A DNA stretch of 64,000 bases from Paracentrotus lividus. Its lineage: Eukaryota > Echinodermata > Echinoidea > Camarodonta > Echinidae. Below, one piece after another: positions 32,801-47,952 of this stretch. A program made the position numbers and the translations under genes. The first letter of the stretch is position 1. Each line of letters opens with the position of its first letter. The stretch lies in NCBI GenBank assembly GCA_940671915.1, contig CALNVZ010003432.1, positions 2,956,000 to 3,019,999 of the forward strand, read 5' to 3'. The notes under the pieces were generated by a model. The model did not search any database. It was not told the DNA's origin and was given only the letters and a program-made list of their open reading frames with translations.

Positions 32801-35800
32801 TTACAAGGAGCAGAGTGTGGCCATACATGTATCTGTAATCTATAAACTTGACAAAGTACTGAGAAATAAAATTTTAAATGGGTAATAGATGCTTCCTTAA
32901 TAATGAAATCAACTAGATCATTCTCAATAGGATCACATTTTTCTGGTAATACATGTATATCTACATTTATACACCATTACATGAACATAATTTATAAAAC
33001 CTCCTTAGAATGAATAACAACTTTCTTTGAAATAAGAACAATTAAATTATTCTTCTGAAGTGGTTCAGTCAAATTTTCAATGTTAATATCGAGACAGGCT
33101 TGTCTTTCCAGGATTGGCCTAATTATAAAAGAGCTTAAAATGTTCAGCCATAGATTAAAGGAAGTGTATTAATTATTGTATGCTTTTTAAAAGAGAAAGT
33201 TGTGGAATGCGATCAAAAATTTTGAGAAGGAAAAGTGCACTCTTCCATGAAGTTTGTCTTTATATGTGCATAAAAGTGCTCAATACAAAACTTTGAAATT
33301 GAGCTTAATAAAAATCAATCTGGTAAAATATGGTATTATAAATTTCTGCAACAAGCAAGAAGGGTGCTAATTTTTTCACACACTATCTCCTGTGTTGGGA
33401 TTCATTGGGTAATTAGCTGTATTAATTTCACTTGAATGACAAATAAATGAGGCTATATAATTTTTCATTTTTCCTATTTTAAAATCAAACAGTTTAATAC
33501 ATTATATGAGCGTAAAAAACACTTTCAAATCTTCTCAAAGCCAATAAAAAGTGATTGATTATAAATACAATGCAAAGTGTTAAAAAAATTGATCATATTT
33601 AACGGCGACTTTAATACAGATACAGCACAGATATATTTTTCACTCAAATAGTGCTCAAGGGGCGTATCAATAAAAATATGAAATATAAAAAAAAAAAAGG
33701 TGCCTTAGCTAGTGCAGGCACCTATGATACCATGTATATACATACATGTAAGTTTGAAATTACCACTAACAAATGTGGACAACTGTAACTCATTTTTATA
33801 ATTCTGTGTAAGAGAATAATTTGAGAAGTGGAAATCGGTCATTCAAAACTTTCAATCCTTCAAATTTTGACTTTCTTGTGCAGTTTTACTGTGCAGGAAT
33901 AAACGTATGCACTGTATGTGAAAGCACTTAAATAATTTGGTTTAATAATGAAATTGCAAGTAATAAATTTATGAGTAATAATAATGTGTAATATACAACG
34001 CATATGTAATGTAGAAATATTAAAAAGCTTGCTTCAAATAAACTGTGTAAATTGCACCTGTACAAAGAAGATAAAGTTTTGTGAGTGAAAATTTTAATTC
34101 ATATATAAATGACTTACCTTTTTCTATTCCGTACATTTGAAAAATAGATCATGTATGATTGAATGATAAAAACAATACAGCAATATAGCGTATTAAGATG
34201 ATTCACAACATTTTAATGAGCTAAGGCACAACATTTTTGTTAAAAATATAAAAAGATGGAGGCTCTACTGATTAGGTTAATTTCTAACTTATAGCCTAAA
34301 TGTGTGAAACTGTTGTTAATACATGTACATGTTAACAAAACTATATTGCCAGCATCTTCATCTTTAAACTTTTGGCTTGTACAGGTCTGTAAACGAAAAT
34401 CAGCCAACATTCTTTCAAAGGCCACATCAGATATTTCTCCGCCCATGAGGACATAAGTACAGACATGAATTGAAAATAAAGCTGGGGGCGTTTCATCAAA
34501 GGACATGTCGGACATTTAATCTGACAAATTTATCAGATGCAAGCATTTCAGTAGCTTATAACAGTTTGTCAGATAAAACGTCCGACAAGTCCTTTCATGA
34601 AACGCCCCCCTGGTATTATGAATACCCCCTCCAAGTTGAAATGGATTAATGGCAAGACCTGTGAATGTGATGGGTCAAATCATGTTTCGTTTCTAGGCGA
34701 AACAACCTTGATCTGTAACTACCTATCAGTCATTCATGAGCCATCTGAAATCCTAAGATCTTGGCTCATGTTTCTTTACATTGCTTTTCTCTGTGGAATG
34801 AACACTAGAAATTTGTTTTCATCTTTTCATATTCCTTTTTTTAATACGCCCCTTTCTTTCAAATCGGCATGAAATTGCTTTTTCTTGGTACACTGTACAT
34901 GTACTTACATGTAGTACCGGTAGACAGCGCAACATGTTTTAACATGGAACATTAGCATTGTCACATACATTCAAGTCTCGTGCTAGGATTTCATGTAAAT
35001 ATTTTAATGTGTCTCTTGTGGGTTTGATTAAAATTATGTCGAGTTATCCTTAGTTCCTTCTTGTGCTAGTATGCTCACTTTCTTCTTACTTTTTTTCCTG
35101 CTTCGTTCCTACAAGTGATAAATCTTTATAATTCTCAATTCTCTCTCTCTCTCTCTCCCCCTCTACATGCCAAAAATATACTCAAATCGCCACTGTGTCT
35201 AATTAATTAACTACTATCGAACGTCAAAGGGGTAAGGCGGTTGATCAAGAAAAAGCTGATATTGACGAGTATATTGGCCCACTATTGATCTAATAGCAGG
35301 TGCTATATTGTGGCACAATAACATATATGATTAATGTCAACACATACAAGAATACCACGGGCCTACATAGATGTAGATGTGTAATCCTGTTGGAACAAGC
35401 TCTCAGCTGTAAATAATTTTATATTGACTATTCATAAGATACGAAATATGATATTGTATCGTTGCATTTGAGTTGGAAGTACAAGAAAGTAGCTCTCAAT
35501 ATTAATCAATTTTATAGGCCAACCCTCTATACAGCTACCAATACAGGGAAAAAGAAACTTGACAGATTTTGCGTGACCCGCATCTTCCGTTGGGTACTTT
35601 TCATCAAAATCACGATCCAATATCGCACAAATCCCGCTATTTTATCGCTTAAATCCCGATACGAAAATTACGCATCGGGATCTACTTCCCGATAGGATGG
35701 GTATACCCGCTTAAATACCCGCTAGCTCCCCGCTAAGCGAGGCGCGCGTTGAGTGTGCTCGCGCGCGCGCAGATATAATGCGCTTGAACGCTATTGTGAC

Positions 35801-36374
35801 ATCATAATACTCTGCAAATCTTCACTGCACCGTGTTATGGTACTGGTGCAAAAACTAAGATTATGGGACTTCTCTTCGAAAGAATGAAACTTAACAAAAT
35901 AAAGTCAATAATTTTCCTGGATAATTTCAATAAGGTGGGCCCTGGGGTACTTACGGTACGTTTGCGGTGACTGAAGGCGACCGGTGTTTGGTTATAAGTA
36001 TTGTCTCTCATAAGATATTTTTTTTTTAAAGATTTTCAAGTATCGGGCACTGAATTGTATTCATGCAAACGTCAAACTATTTTTGATTTGCATGAGCAAC
36101 AGAGAGGTTTTACAGGAACATAAATTGCGATTCTGAATGATGCCGATCGACCAATTAATGTTCCGTCCCAATCATTTTTTTGTGCCACTGTACACAGCCC
36201 TCGTCACATGTTTTTGAGAGAAAGTCTTTGTACTGAAACCCGTTCTATTTTGCTATGAACCGCGAGGTTCGCTCATGAACAGAGATACAACAGACGGAGA
36301 GCACGATAAAGATGGAAGGCTGATCGAGAGGTGAATAAAGAAAGAGCTTGTGTAAATAAGTGTTTGGAGTCCGC

Positions 36375-36410
<36 letters not shown>

Positions 36411-39400
36411 GAGAGACAACAATAAGAGGGATGACGTAATAAGAATAAAAAATGGGGGAAGAGAAAGAGAGAGAGAACGAGAAACGAGAGACGATTCCCA
36501 GAAATCCGCAATAAAATTCTGAGGGGGGGGGGGGCGCGAAGAAGCGATCTAGATACGAGGGAGACAGATAGGATAAGTTTAAATTTGCTATTTGCAACTC
36601 GGTTCAAATTTTTATTAGGAGACACAAATTGTGAAATCATTATGAGATGTTCCGAGGGCAAAATATTTGATTTCCACCCAGCAAGGCCTGGATGCCGATC
36701 TTGAAGGGGGTAAAGGGTGAGAGAGAATAAACAAACAGAGAGAGAGAGAGGATAGACAATTTCTGGGGGGGAAATAGTAATAGCATTAAAAATATTTTGA
36801 GCGACTGGATCGCCAGATTACGATAATCGTACCTTTTTGGTAACCATGGAAAAGTATGTAAACATGTTTTCCCTTTTCAACAAATGCACCCAAAATAATA
36901 TTGAATAAATGATAAGTAAATAATAATATAAAATGAATACTGGTATAAACAAAAAATATTTCCAAAGTCTGAAAGGCCAGACTATGGTTGTCAAATGCGT
37001 GGGAACATTTTTGTAAACAATGCGTTCTAACATGACATGAGAGATAGAGAAGAGAGAGGAGGTACATTCCTTGAATTAGTATTCAAAGATAAGTATTAAA
37101 AGTCGATCATTTTGCCTTCTGAACATCTCAAACTAACTCCATTTTGTGTATCCTAATATCGAATCAAAAACCTATCTTTTATACGTCTGTCTCGAATCTA
37201 ATCGCTAATTTGTTTTTGTTTCATCATATTTTGATTTTTCAGTTCAGAGACTGACACGGAAAATTAATTACCGAAAGATTAAAATCTGAAAAATAATATC
37301 TATCATTCAAACAATAACAAACAGGATTGTCTTAATTTCTTTCAACATTAATTTTCTCCTAAAATTCCTCTTTTTTAAATTTATAAATCAGTTAAACAAA
37401 ATCAGTTTACGAAATGTCGAAAATGTTTCGTTTATGAGCTTTTCCCTTTAACCTAGCTCCGTGCCTCTTTCGTTTGCTATGACAATGTCACGGTCCTGAT
37501 ATTTGATATCCGCGCACCAGATACCAGATCAAAACAATGTTATCGGCATCTGTTTAAAGTGTAAATTACACATGCCAGAGTAGGTCAATGACCTTGTTTA
37601 TTTTATCTGGAGGCTTTGCAATTTACAATGTTATCATTGTAAATGTTGGACACAAAAGAACCAGAATTCCGGCATGTGTCTACGAGATAGGGGAGCGGTG
37701 TAGAAACTTGGAAGAAAAAAAAAAAAATCTTCTCTAGTACAGAATTCATTTTCCTGACATGGATTTATGTATATATTTATTGATGAATGATGTTTGATGA
37801 TACGTGGAAGTGATAAAAAACGATGATGATGACGTTGTTGATAATATGTGTTTGTAATGTTGATGAAAAAATATGTTGTTGATGGAAATAGAAAGGCAAT
37901 ACGATGAAAGTTGAAAGTGGTAATGACGATGACGAATTACTCGAGAGAGAGAGAATGACGAGAGAGGAGAGAGAGAGAGGAAGGGGAAGGTGAGCGTTCG
38001 CCCATAATTTTTAGATCGCCTATCGCAGATATATTCATTTTAAAGATGATGATGGATGTGATAAGAAATACTAACTATAATAATTATAATGACGAATGTT
38101 GATTATTCATGATTAATACAATGATAATGGTACGTCGGTAAGACGATAAATTTTGATATTGGTTAATGACGACGATGATGATGATGATAATGACGAATTG
38201 TTGATGGATCATGGATAATATTATTATGTTAATGATGCGTGGTAAGACGCTAAAACTTAAAATGAATAATTTACGACGTACGCACGATGATGATAAGAAT
38301 GAAAGAAATTATAAAGCAAAGTTTGCCAATAAAGTCTATGAAATAACAACAAGCGTCATTTCCTGAGATCTCGCCCAAGGGAAAGGAGAACACAACAGGT
38401 ACTGTCACCATGTAAATTCATCATTTCACTCATCAGTTCATGGACACATTTCATCATCATGATTTATAATGGTTTATATTATTTTATCGATGTTTGTTTG
38501 TATTTTCAAAATAATCTACACATCATCTCTGTTTATATTGAATATCAATGAAAGAAAACTTCCGACAATAAAGCTATGATTAATAACATGCGCGGATCCA
38601 TGGATTTTATGGATGGGGGTGGGGGAGGGTGCGAAAACTTTTTAGGAACTTCAGATATTTAAATACCTATTTTTTACGTTACGGCGACTGATGAAAAGTT
38701 GCAGACCATTTTGTTTTCACATCACGCTGGATAAGCGGTGGGGAGGGAGGGGTGGGGGGGGGGGGGGGGGGTCAGGAGGGATGGAAATACTCGTGTCAGT
38801 CCGTCATTTTTATATCGCAATCGGGGCCCGTCAGCCCCGCCCTTCCTCCCCCTGATCCGCGTTTGCATTGTTGGTCTTGGAAGAAGTTCATACAGTCCTA
38901 CATGTAGCATGTACAATCATCGAAGTATTAGGGAAGTAACAAACAAATTAAATCCAATAAATTGAAAGGAATGGTAGTCTTTAGATTATATGACAACTAA
39001 CGAGGAGGTTAATTTGATTATTCCATAATTTGTTTTTATAATCATCCGAGTTCATTATGGTCTTGAAAATTAATGTAACATCCACAAAAGAGTAGGCGGA
39101 GCACAAGCACAGAAATATAGATTTCATATCATTTGGAGATAAGAATGTCACAGTTTTGTTGAGGTTCTCTTGTCTCGCTCGACTGGAACCACTGGAGCTG
39201 CTGGACCGTACGATTTCTGGTACCGCGACCGTCAACAGTCGCTACTCGTAATTTTCGCGCTCTATTTTTGGAAGGCAAGCTCCATGGGGAACAGCGTACA
39301 GTGTAATCACCACGTGTGTTGTGTTGCAACATTTAAAACAGTTTGAGAGGTAGGCGAGCATTGCAAAACAACCATGCATGGTGCGCGATTCTACTGGATC

Positions 39401-42400
39401 ATAACTACATGTAAGGTAAGTGGGTATTAAAATATGACTTTTAGTTTAATATTGTAGCCGCTTCTCGATCTTATTGTTTCAAAAAAAATATCAAAACTTT
39501 TTGAATGATTGACCGCGATCGTGCCGGGATCGTGCGTATTATTTTAGCATGGATAAGCCTGTGATTGTTTTGAATGTATCGCGGATCCTACTAAAATAAG
39601 GAGATTGGTCGTAAGTAGGCCCTGTTAATTACGGTGCATTGAATATTAGTTGCAGTCCCGGGATAAAAAGTTGGACCCTTCTTGTTGTCTTATATTTGCC
39701 GTCTGATTTATGAGGTTTTGGTAATCCTGATCTATTGTTGGCGTCACAATGCGTCTATCCGCTAATCAATATTTGATGTGTATTAGTCTAGTATCGCTTG
39801 TTCTCCAAAGCGTCGCGCTTGGCGTAAGGTCCAGGAATATTGCAGGTCGAAAGTAGTCGCGCACTGGTACATCATTTTGGCATTAAAAAACCCGATATGC
39901 TCATACAGTCTGATAAAATGCACGATCCAAGCACGCTAATCTTTGTCTATTATCCCAATATTTTTCCTGTTAAATCCCGCAAATTACCCGATAGTTCCAT
40001 CCGCACATTTGCTACGCGGCGTTTCCCGATCCCGCATGCAAGTTTTCTTTTTTCGCCTGTAATTGTATGCATGACCTTCTTGAAATGATCTTTGCTTTCC
40101 AAATTATATGACAAAGAAAAAAATACCATGTTCTCATATCACTAAGCCAGGATTAGCTTCATAAAGTGGATTAAAAGTGAGGAAGAATGCGGGGCGGGGT
40201 CGGGGGAATAAAGGTGTACTTATCTTTATATAATTGCGCCTACTAGTCTATTGCCTGAAATCTCTAATCATGTAACATTTAAAAAATATCTTACAGCTCT
40301 TCCAGTTGAAATGTTTTCACTATTCATGTCTAGGCCTACATTAAGGAAAATAATATTAATAACTTTAAAAGAGATTCAACTTACTTGTGTTTGCTAACTG
40401 TAACCGCTGCGGACTGAACTCACTGTTGCCATGGTTATTCATCACTTTTAAGCGATATTTGTATTTGTTGACAGAAGCATCCAACCCATCAAATATGCTG
40501 ATTTGTTCATATCCACTGGTAGTAAAGAGCATATAACGTAAAAAAAGAGAACACATTTATGATGTAAGTATATAATTGAAACACATGCCGGAAACGTTGT
40601 TTTCATTTTTTTTATTCTATCTTCCGCCTTTAATTTTAACTGACATATTAAAAAACTCCTGCTTTTAAATTTATCATGCCGCTGCAAACTAAGCGACAAT
40701 ACTTATTACATTAAATGCTTTCTTAAAATCTAACAAGTTCTAATCGCAATTACATGTATAAACAAATGACGGAGAACTTTCGTCTAAAACTCACTTTATC
40801 CATGACGTTTGCGAAATTTATGATATCTTATTTCAATTAGTTTGTAATTTTTACAAATTTGTTACAGTAATTGGTAAGGGGGGGGGGGAGTGAGAGATAA
40901 AAAGATGGATCTAACCTAGATGTACATGTATGTACATGCCATGGTTTTCATGCCTTGCCAACAAAGTCAACAAATACATTTTATCAATCAAGTAAAATAT
41001 AGCAATTCAAAGTTTGAACCAAACTCATTTACAATCAGTTAACCCAAGGACAGCGGAATCAAAAGGCAATAATTACTTGTACATGTAGTACAGCACCTGC
41101 TGATTAACTTTTAAATGTCATGGGTTGATCATGGATTGAATGACAAATTTATTCAATGCCTGTCCTGCTTTTAACTCCTATCACTGATTCATCTCAAATA
41201 GAAGTATAAATTATATGTCAAAGCTTTTGTGTTAAAATGCTGTCATCCATCGATTGCCCTCCTCATTGTCTCTTGAACTGTTAACTGTCAAAGACTTTGA
41301 CCTTTTGTGACAATAAAAGGTATTTTAAATGGTTCATAGTATTGATACCTGTATACTGAATTCATTGTACATTTTAGTTGAAGTTGTATAATTATAGCCA
41401 TAAATCCAACAATTTTTTTAAATATACAGTATGTTTCAAACCTTTTTAAGCTGAAAAATACTTCGCAAAGCAATTTATTTCTGTCTTCTGCATCTTCAAA
41501 ACTCAGTTTACAAATCAAAGACAGGGTTAGTACAGTCTTTACTTTAAAGATCTATCCATTTGTGTGATTACTACAAAGAGGAAGAACTATAGATACTTGT
41601 AACAGTTTGTCTCTGTTCAGTCGAGGGGCACTTGAGTGTCCTCTATTGGGGCAATTTAAGTGCAATCTAAGTCCCATTATTCATAGAAATTCTGTCGCCA
41701 CTTTGTGGAAGTTCTCAAAATAAGTACTTTGTATCAAACACGGAAAGCGTCCCTGGAGATACTTCAATCATTTAGCTGTGTTACAGTTGCATGGCAATGG
41801 AAGGCCTTATTTGTGAACTTTTTAAAGTTTTTTAGGGGGTGTCTGGATAAAATCCTTTTGGAACACAACAGGCTTGTTGTTGATCTCCTTAAAAATAGTA
41901 ATCTTCTATGTTAAATCCTTTAGATACACTTGTACAACAAGACACAAAGTCTTTATACAAATGTATCCATCTGAGATGTTATTTGAAAGTAACTGAAGTT
42001 GTACTTTTTAATAGGTTGCACAATGAACTTTTGCTTCTAAGGTACACGTACTGCAGGCCAGAGAGTTCATTATTTTATGCATTTAACAGACAGTACTTAC
42101 TAAAATGTATCATGCTGTGTACTATTAATTATAAATCAACACCTGCCTAAAATAAAGCACTACATTTTCCCTTTAGAAATTTATTTCTCACAGAAGATAT
42201 AAAAATTAAAATGCACCTGCAAGTTGATAAACCAATGTGAGTAACCTTTTCCCTTAAATAAATATTATAGGCAATCGGCATTCATGAGCAGAAAACAAAT
42301 GCACAATGTATCTGATGGATGTGAATCTTTCCTCTGATTCATGAATTATTTATAAAAATCCCTAGAGATTGGCAATATTTAAAAAGGAAATTGAAATCCC

Positions 42401-45400
42401 ATATTTTGACAACTTTTTTGTTGCACTTTTGTCATTCTCAGGGCCATTAAACATACATGGCAATTTAATTTACAAAGTATTGCACCGGTGCTATGGCTAA
42501 CCGCTTTAAAATAATACTTACATACGTATACATGTACATGTATACATATGTAAAGGTTTGTCTAATTGTGACAAAATACATGTATATTCTCACAAATCAA
42601 TTAACCACAAAACCTATCTTAAAGCTTTGGAATGTTAGTGTGTTAAAATCAATTGAAAGATCGATATTCTAATTATAAAAGGGTACAATGCCAGAAGATT
42701 CTGAGATTAAAATGATGTCTCAAGTCAATCTATTGTTTCATCAAAATGTAACTTTGTAGAGAGTGGTAATTATCACTACAAAAAAACATCTTGTTGATAA
42801 GTTAATCATATCCCTGTATCTAGATGTACGTCACAAAATGTTTTGAACATTTGGTTTTAAAAAAGGGATTTACATAGTACACATGTAGGTATGTCTACTG
42901 AGCAAAAGAAAAAAATCAATGCAATCCCGCAAGCTGAAAAAACATGCTCGAGAAAATAATAACAAGTATTGTTTAACGTTGCCTTTTAACTTTATCCAAG
43001 CAAGACTTGACATAGTAATAATCCTCTTTCTCTCTTCAATGCATCTACATTACAACTACATGTAACAGGAAGTTTTATAGATCTTTATGGACTAAATCTT
43101 CTATAATTCCGTGAAAGGTAGATTTCACACTTCTGTAACTTTTTCTAGACGGCTCAATATAGCCAATTTGCCAAACCTTTATACGTAGCTCTAATAAATG
43201 TACTGGTCTGAAATGAAGTCCGTCTGAAACTCACAGCTCTTTTGCAAAAAATATATCTTTTAGCATATTTTCCATCACTTTCAATAATCACAATCACTAT
43301 TCCCTGTTATTAACATGCAAATAATCATAATGATTCCACTGAATGTTTAAATATATAATGTACTTTGAAAGTCCCAAATGCACAGAAATATTTTTAATGA
43401 TTAATGTTTAAAACTTTAATTAAAAGTTATAGCACAGTGTACATGTAGTTTATAAAAATTTACACAAAAAGTAAAATGAATGCAACAATTTGTAAGATAT
43501 TGACATAATTTCCTGGTTTCAATTACATGTATGTCAAGGTCCAAATATGTTTTTTAATTATAGCTTTTATATTTGATCTTTTTATTGACAGGAAATGCTA
43601 ATCAATGGCAATATCATAAATTCAATTAAAAGTCAAATATATTGGTCTCCAGTGTAACTATAGTACTACCCTACAGACAACAGTCTGCAAAAAAAAAAAA
43701 TAAAGACGTTGAAAGACATAACTGAAGAGAACTCATAATTGCCCATCAAGCGTTGCCATGCACCTTTTAGATCCTTCAACCCAAAGCTCCTATTGATTAA
43801 CACATTCAAGATATGAGGCCATCTGTTAATATGCACACCTTAATGGGGTCAGTTGCTATGGAAGTGCTAGTGTCAATAAAAACTCCTCCGTTTATTATCC
43901 CCAGACAATGGCAAATAGAAGATAAAAATATGGCTTGGAATTTGGAAAGGGTCTCATATAAGGGCCTTCCTCTTTCTTTCCAATTTATGGTAAAAAATAA
44001 AAGATCTTTGCAATGCCTTGTTCAGTTAGTGTCACTGTCAAGAACTGCAACTGATCAGGGTTTATATGATCCTCATTTTGAATTGAAATTTGAATCAACT
44101 TTGAAATTGTATGAAAGAATATGATAAAAACACATATATCTTGAAAATAACTTCTTAAATTATAAATTAAGTCCAGGTTTAGTATTGAATTACTAGAGAT
44201 ATTTTCTTTTTTACATGAAATAAATTTAACAGCATGGAGGGGGAGGAAAATTTCAGGATAATATCTAAATGTACTTTATGTCATAAATAACTATTAAATG
44301 ATCATTCAGAAGGCCTATTGTATGTATTGATGCCAACACTAAGGAATAATTAACACATTAGAAATTAGAATGCAAATAACTCAAACAGTTGAAGCAGCTG
44401 AAACAAATGTTTTGGTCACAACAGAAAGATCTATATTTATTGATTAAAATGCGTTCCCAAAATTTAAAGACAAAGCAAAATGCTATTGCTCATGTTTTTT
44501 CTAATGAGAAATCATTTAGTTCAGCTGTTTCAATTATTATTTGCATAATTTGTGTTCGAATTTCTAATGTTCTATTAAATTATTCTGAATGGTTGTCATC
44601 TCTGATTTAGGGATATAATATCAAACATCAATAATACCGAAAATATATCACCTTTAAGAATCATCATTTCAAAAGAGAGTTTGCATGTACACAGTATGTA
44701 CATGTTTCTGCTAATCTATATAATAGAAGCCGAAGCCGAAGAACAATAAAACGGAGAGCTGCCACTGCCCGAAAATGGGTAGTACCCGTTCTCACGTGTT
44801 GTGCGGGTTGTGCGCAGCGAGACCCTACACAGCTTCCATCGTATCTGTACTGCATGAACGTGTGAAATCTAACGCTTTCCCCCTCTATATTCTTTGGGTA
44901 TCGAGGTTTGGTACGAATGTTTGTCGCCATTGTTGTTTTTTTAGTTTCAACACTTTGCTCAACAAATCACTTAACACTAAAAGCAGTGCAACGTGACATT
45001 CAGAAGTCATAAAATAGGACCGTTTGGATGCAATCTCGCCATTTTCGATGAAAAACGACAGACGAAAATGTGAGAAAAGAAATCGGAGAGCGGCCACTGC
45101 CCGAAAATGTGTAGTACCGTTCTCACGTATTGTGCCGGTAGTTCGCATCGAGACCCTACACATTTCAATTGTATCTGTACTGCATTGTATGAACGCGTCA
45201 AATCTTACTCTTTCTTCTCTATATTCTTTGGGTATCGAGCATTGGAACGAATGTTTGTCACCATCCTTGCTTCTTCCAGTTTTACCACTTTGCCCAACAA
45301 ATCGCTTAGAACTCAAAGCAGTGCATCGTGACATTCAGAAGTCATGAAATAGGACTGTGTGGATGTAATCTTGCAATTTTCGATGAGATAGCTAGGATAG

Positions 45401-46260
45401 ACGGAATTCTGCCGATCGATCGCTATAATCTATGGTGTATTTAAGAAAGCAAAAACAAAGTTAATCACAGCAAACAAAAAAAAACAAAAACAAAACAAAA
45501 AAAACAAACAAACAAACAAAAACAGAGAAAGAGAGAGAGACAGACAGACAGAAGAAATCAAATATACATGTTATAGAGAAGTGAGAGAGAGATACTTTTT
45601 TTTTTTTTACTATATTAAAGTAAAAAAGTAAGGGAGGATGGACAGCCGGGAAATTGATAAAGAAACCAAACCACTAAAATTAGGGGTTTTTTTTAATGGT
45701 TATAGGCCTATATTACGTAACCGGTTACTGGGTAAATCATAAACTAATTATCTCATATACCTCTCAGTGTAACTTGATTCGGGTCTCTTTTTTTTTTTTT
45801 TTTTTTTTAAGAGTATTTTCTTGGGTTTTGTTTTTGATATTTCCATTCAGGGAAGGGCTGCACGCTTCAAGAATAATGATTTGATAAAATATTTTATACC
45901 TGAGATACATCCTGAAAAGGAATGTCTTCAAGTAAACCATATAAGGTGAGTAAAATACATAGTGGCTAAATCCGGAGAGGAAAAGGAAACGAAATTAAAA
46001 CTATGAGTAGAAAGAGGATGGAACGAGAAAAGGATAAAAGAAAGTGGTGACTATATTTGAATGATTCGTTGATTAGCAGAGCCTGAAATGTTTGTTTGTT
46101 TGTTTGGTTTTTTTTTATCATCGATTATAATTCCGAATGCAAATTTAGCAAAATCTAGAAGGAAAAGAAGTCTATTTGTATATATAAAATATGTATAAGA
46201 ACGATACTTGAAAAAAATCTCTTGGAGGGGAAAGATAGAGAGAGAAAAAGAAAGAGAGAA

Positions 46261-46303
<43 letters not shown>

Positions 46304-47898
46304 GGAAAAGGAATAAACAATCTATGGCGGATGGTTGTCAAGGTATCGAAACATTTTTACATGTAATATAACAACACGATATTCCTCTTTTATTTATATA
46401 TTTTAAACAACAACAGTAATAAAAAAAAAGTAATGGACATGGGTCGGCTGAAATTGTCTTTCGCTTTTTTTTTTTTAATGAAATTTTAAAAAGGGCGTCA
46501 CAAAAAATATACACCCCCAAAGAGAGAGAGAGAGTGAGAGAAAAAGGGGCGTCATATAAAATAATAATTTAAAAATCCATGTTATGGAGGAGGTGGTGTG
46601 GATGCGCAGAAAGATATATAAACTAAAACAGTAAGGTAGCCGGAAAATTAAAAGAGAAACCAAATTATCAAAATTAAGATATTTCAAAATCAACATGATT
46701 TTCATTATGATCGAAAATCAAATAATATTTCAAAATGAATATTATTATGAGAGAAAATCAAATAATAAATTGGAAATTTTTCTACCAATGGACCCAAAAG
46801 AACATGAACCTGTCAGATTTGTTTACCACTAACAGTTCAGTTAGGGCTCCAAGTAGTCCATCGACCCATTCAGATGTCATGAAATAATACAGTCATGACA
46901 ATTGGAATAAAATGAAAAGAAAAAATACATACTATAGAGGAGGTGGAGAGGAGGGACGGAGAGAGAGAGAGAGAGAAAGTAAAATAGTTAGGGAGTAGCC
47001 GGGAAATAGACTAAACCAAACCACTAAAATTAAGATATTTCAAATTGAATATATATTACGTTATGCGGGAAAAGCAAATAAACTAAGGGGGAAATTGTTC
47101 TTCCAATGGACGAGAACAAGCGAGCAAAAATGTAATTTGAAGCAATTAAATACCTCACATGTCAACACATTTTAATTCATGCTGATATCATGCACATTGT
47201 AAAATATACCTCACCTCTTAGTCTAACTGGATTCGTTTTTTTTTTTTTTTTTTTTTGGGGGGGAGGGGTGTTTTTGATATTTGGGTTGATGGGCATGCTT
47301 CAAGGATAATGTTTTGATAAAGCATTCATATCTAATTATACATGTACGTTTCTGAAAAGGAATTTCTTCAATTAAACTGATATAAGATTTTTAAAAATAT
47401 ATATATAGGGGCCAAATACGGAAATGAAAAGAAAAACAGAAGTAAAACTATGAGCAACATGCACGTATTTTGGGTTTGGGGGGGGGCTTAAGGGGGCTCC
47501 AAATTTACCTTAGAGGGGGCGAAACTGACCTGAAGGGGAAGCCAAATTGATCGAAAAGCAAATATAAAATATATATATATAAATAGAAATAAAATTTTAA
47601 AAATAATAATAAAAATGGGAGGAAAGAATAAATACCCAATGGACGGATTTAACTCCACCCCCTATGATTGATATGCGACCTTCTTGGAGGCCGATTTTAT
47701 TCTTTTTTAAAAAAATTAGGGGAAAGTATAGGGGAAAGATAGAGAGAGAAAGGGAAAGGTAATAAAATCTATGGTGGACTGTTGGCATGGTATCGAAACA
47801 TTTTTATATGTAATCATGATAACATAACATTCCTTCTTTATTTATACATTTTCAACAAAAAAAAAGAAAAAAAGATGGGCATGGGTCGGGTGAATATC

Positions 47899-47952
<54 letters not shown>

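Larger units (their letters stand above)
32728..40384 (-). other. FANK1 large intron (7.7 kb)
   Basis: It contains the MITE at 34493-34612, (CT)n at 35141-35160, a CpG-rich patch at 35695-35775, (GA)n blocks at 36378-36410 and 37943-37980, a degenerate GAT-rich zone at 37790-38290 and the GGATC element at 38588-38872. The text at 35560-35700 and 39890-40045 shares repeated AATCCCG and CCCGATA words. No additional exon is required by phase. Confidence 0.6.

Noticed and set aside
34105-34140. Possible extra FANK1 micro-exon before a GTAAGT on the - strand
   Set aside because: The flanking exons (40385-40515 and 32568-32727) already join in phase and reproduce the human residue order, so no exon is needed.
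34597-34872. 91-codon + strand open frame
   Set aside because: It begins inside the hairpin MITE at 34493-34612 and has no recognisable domain.
40424-40440. GTTGCCATGGTTAT, resembling an RFX X-box of cilium genes
   Set aside because: It lies inside a FANK1 coding exon and encodes conserved FN3 residues, so the match is most simply explained by coding.
43813-44124. 103-codon + strand open frame inside the FANK1 intron
   Set aside because: No recognisable motif, no splice context that I could support, and AT-rich intron DNA on the opposite strand of a gene.
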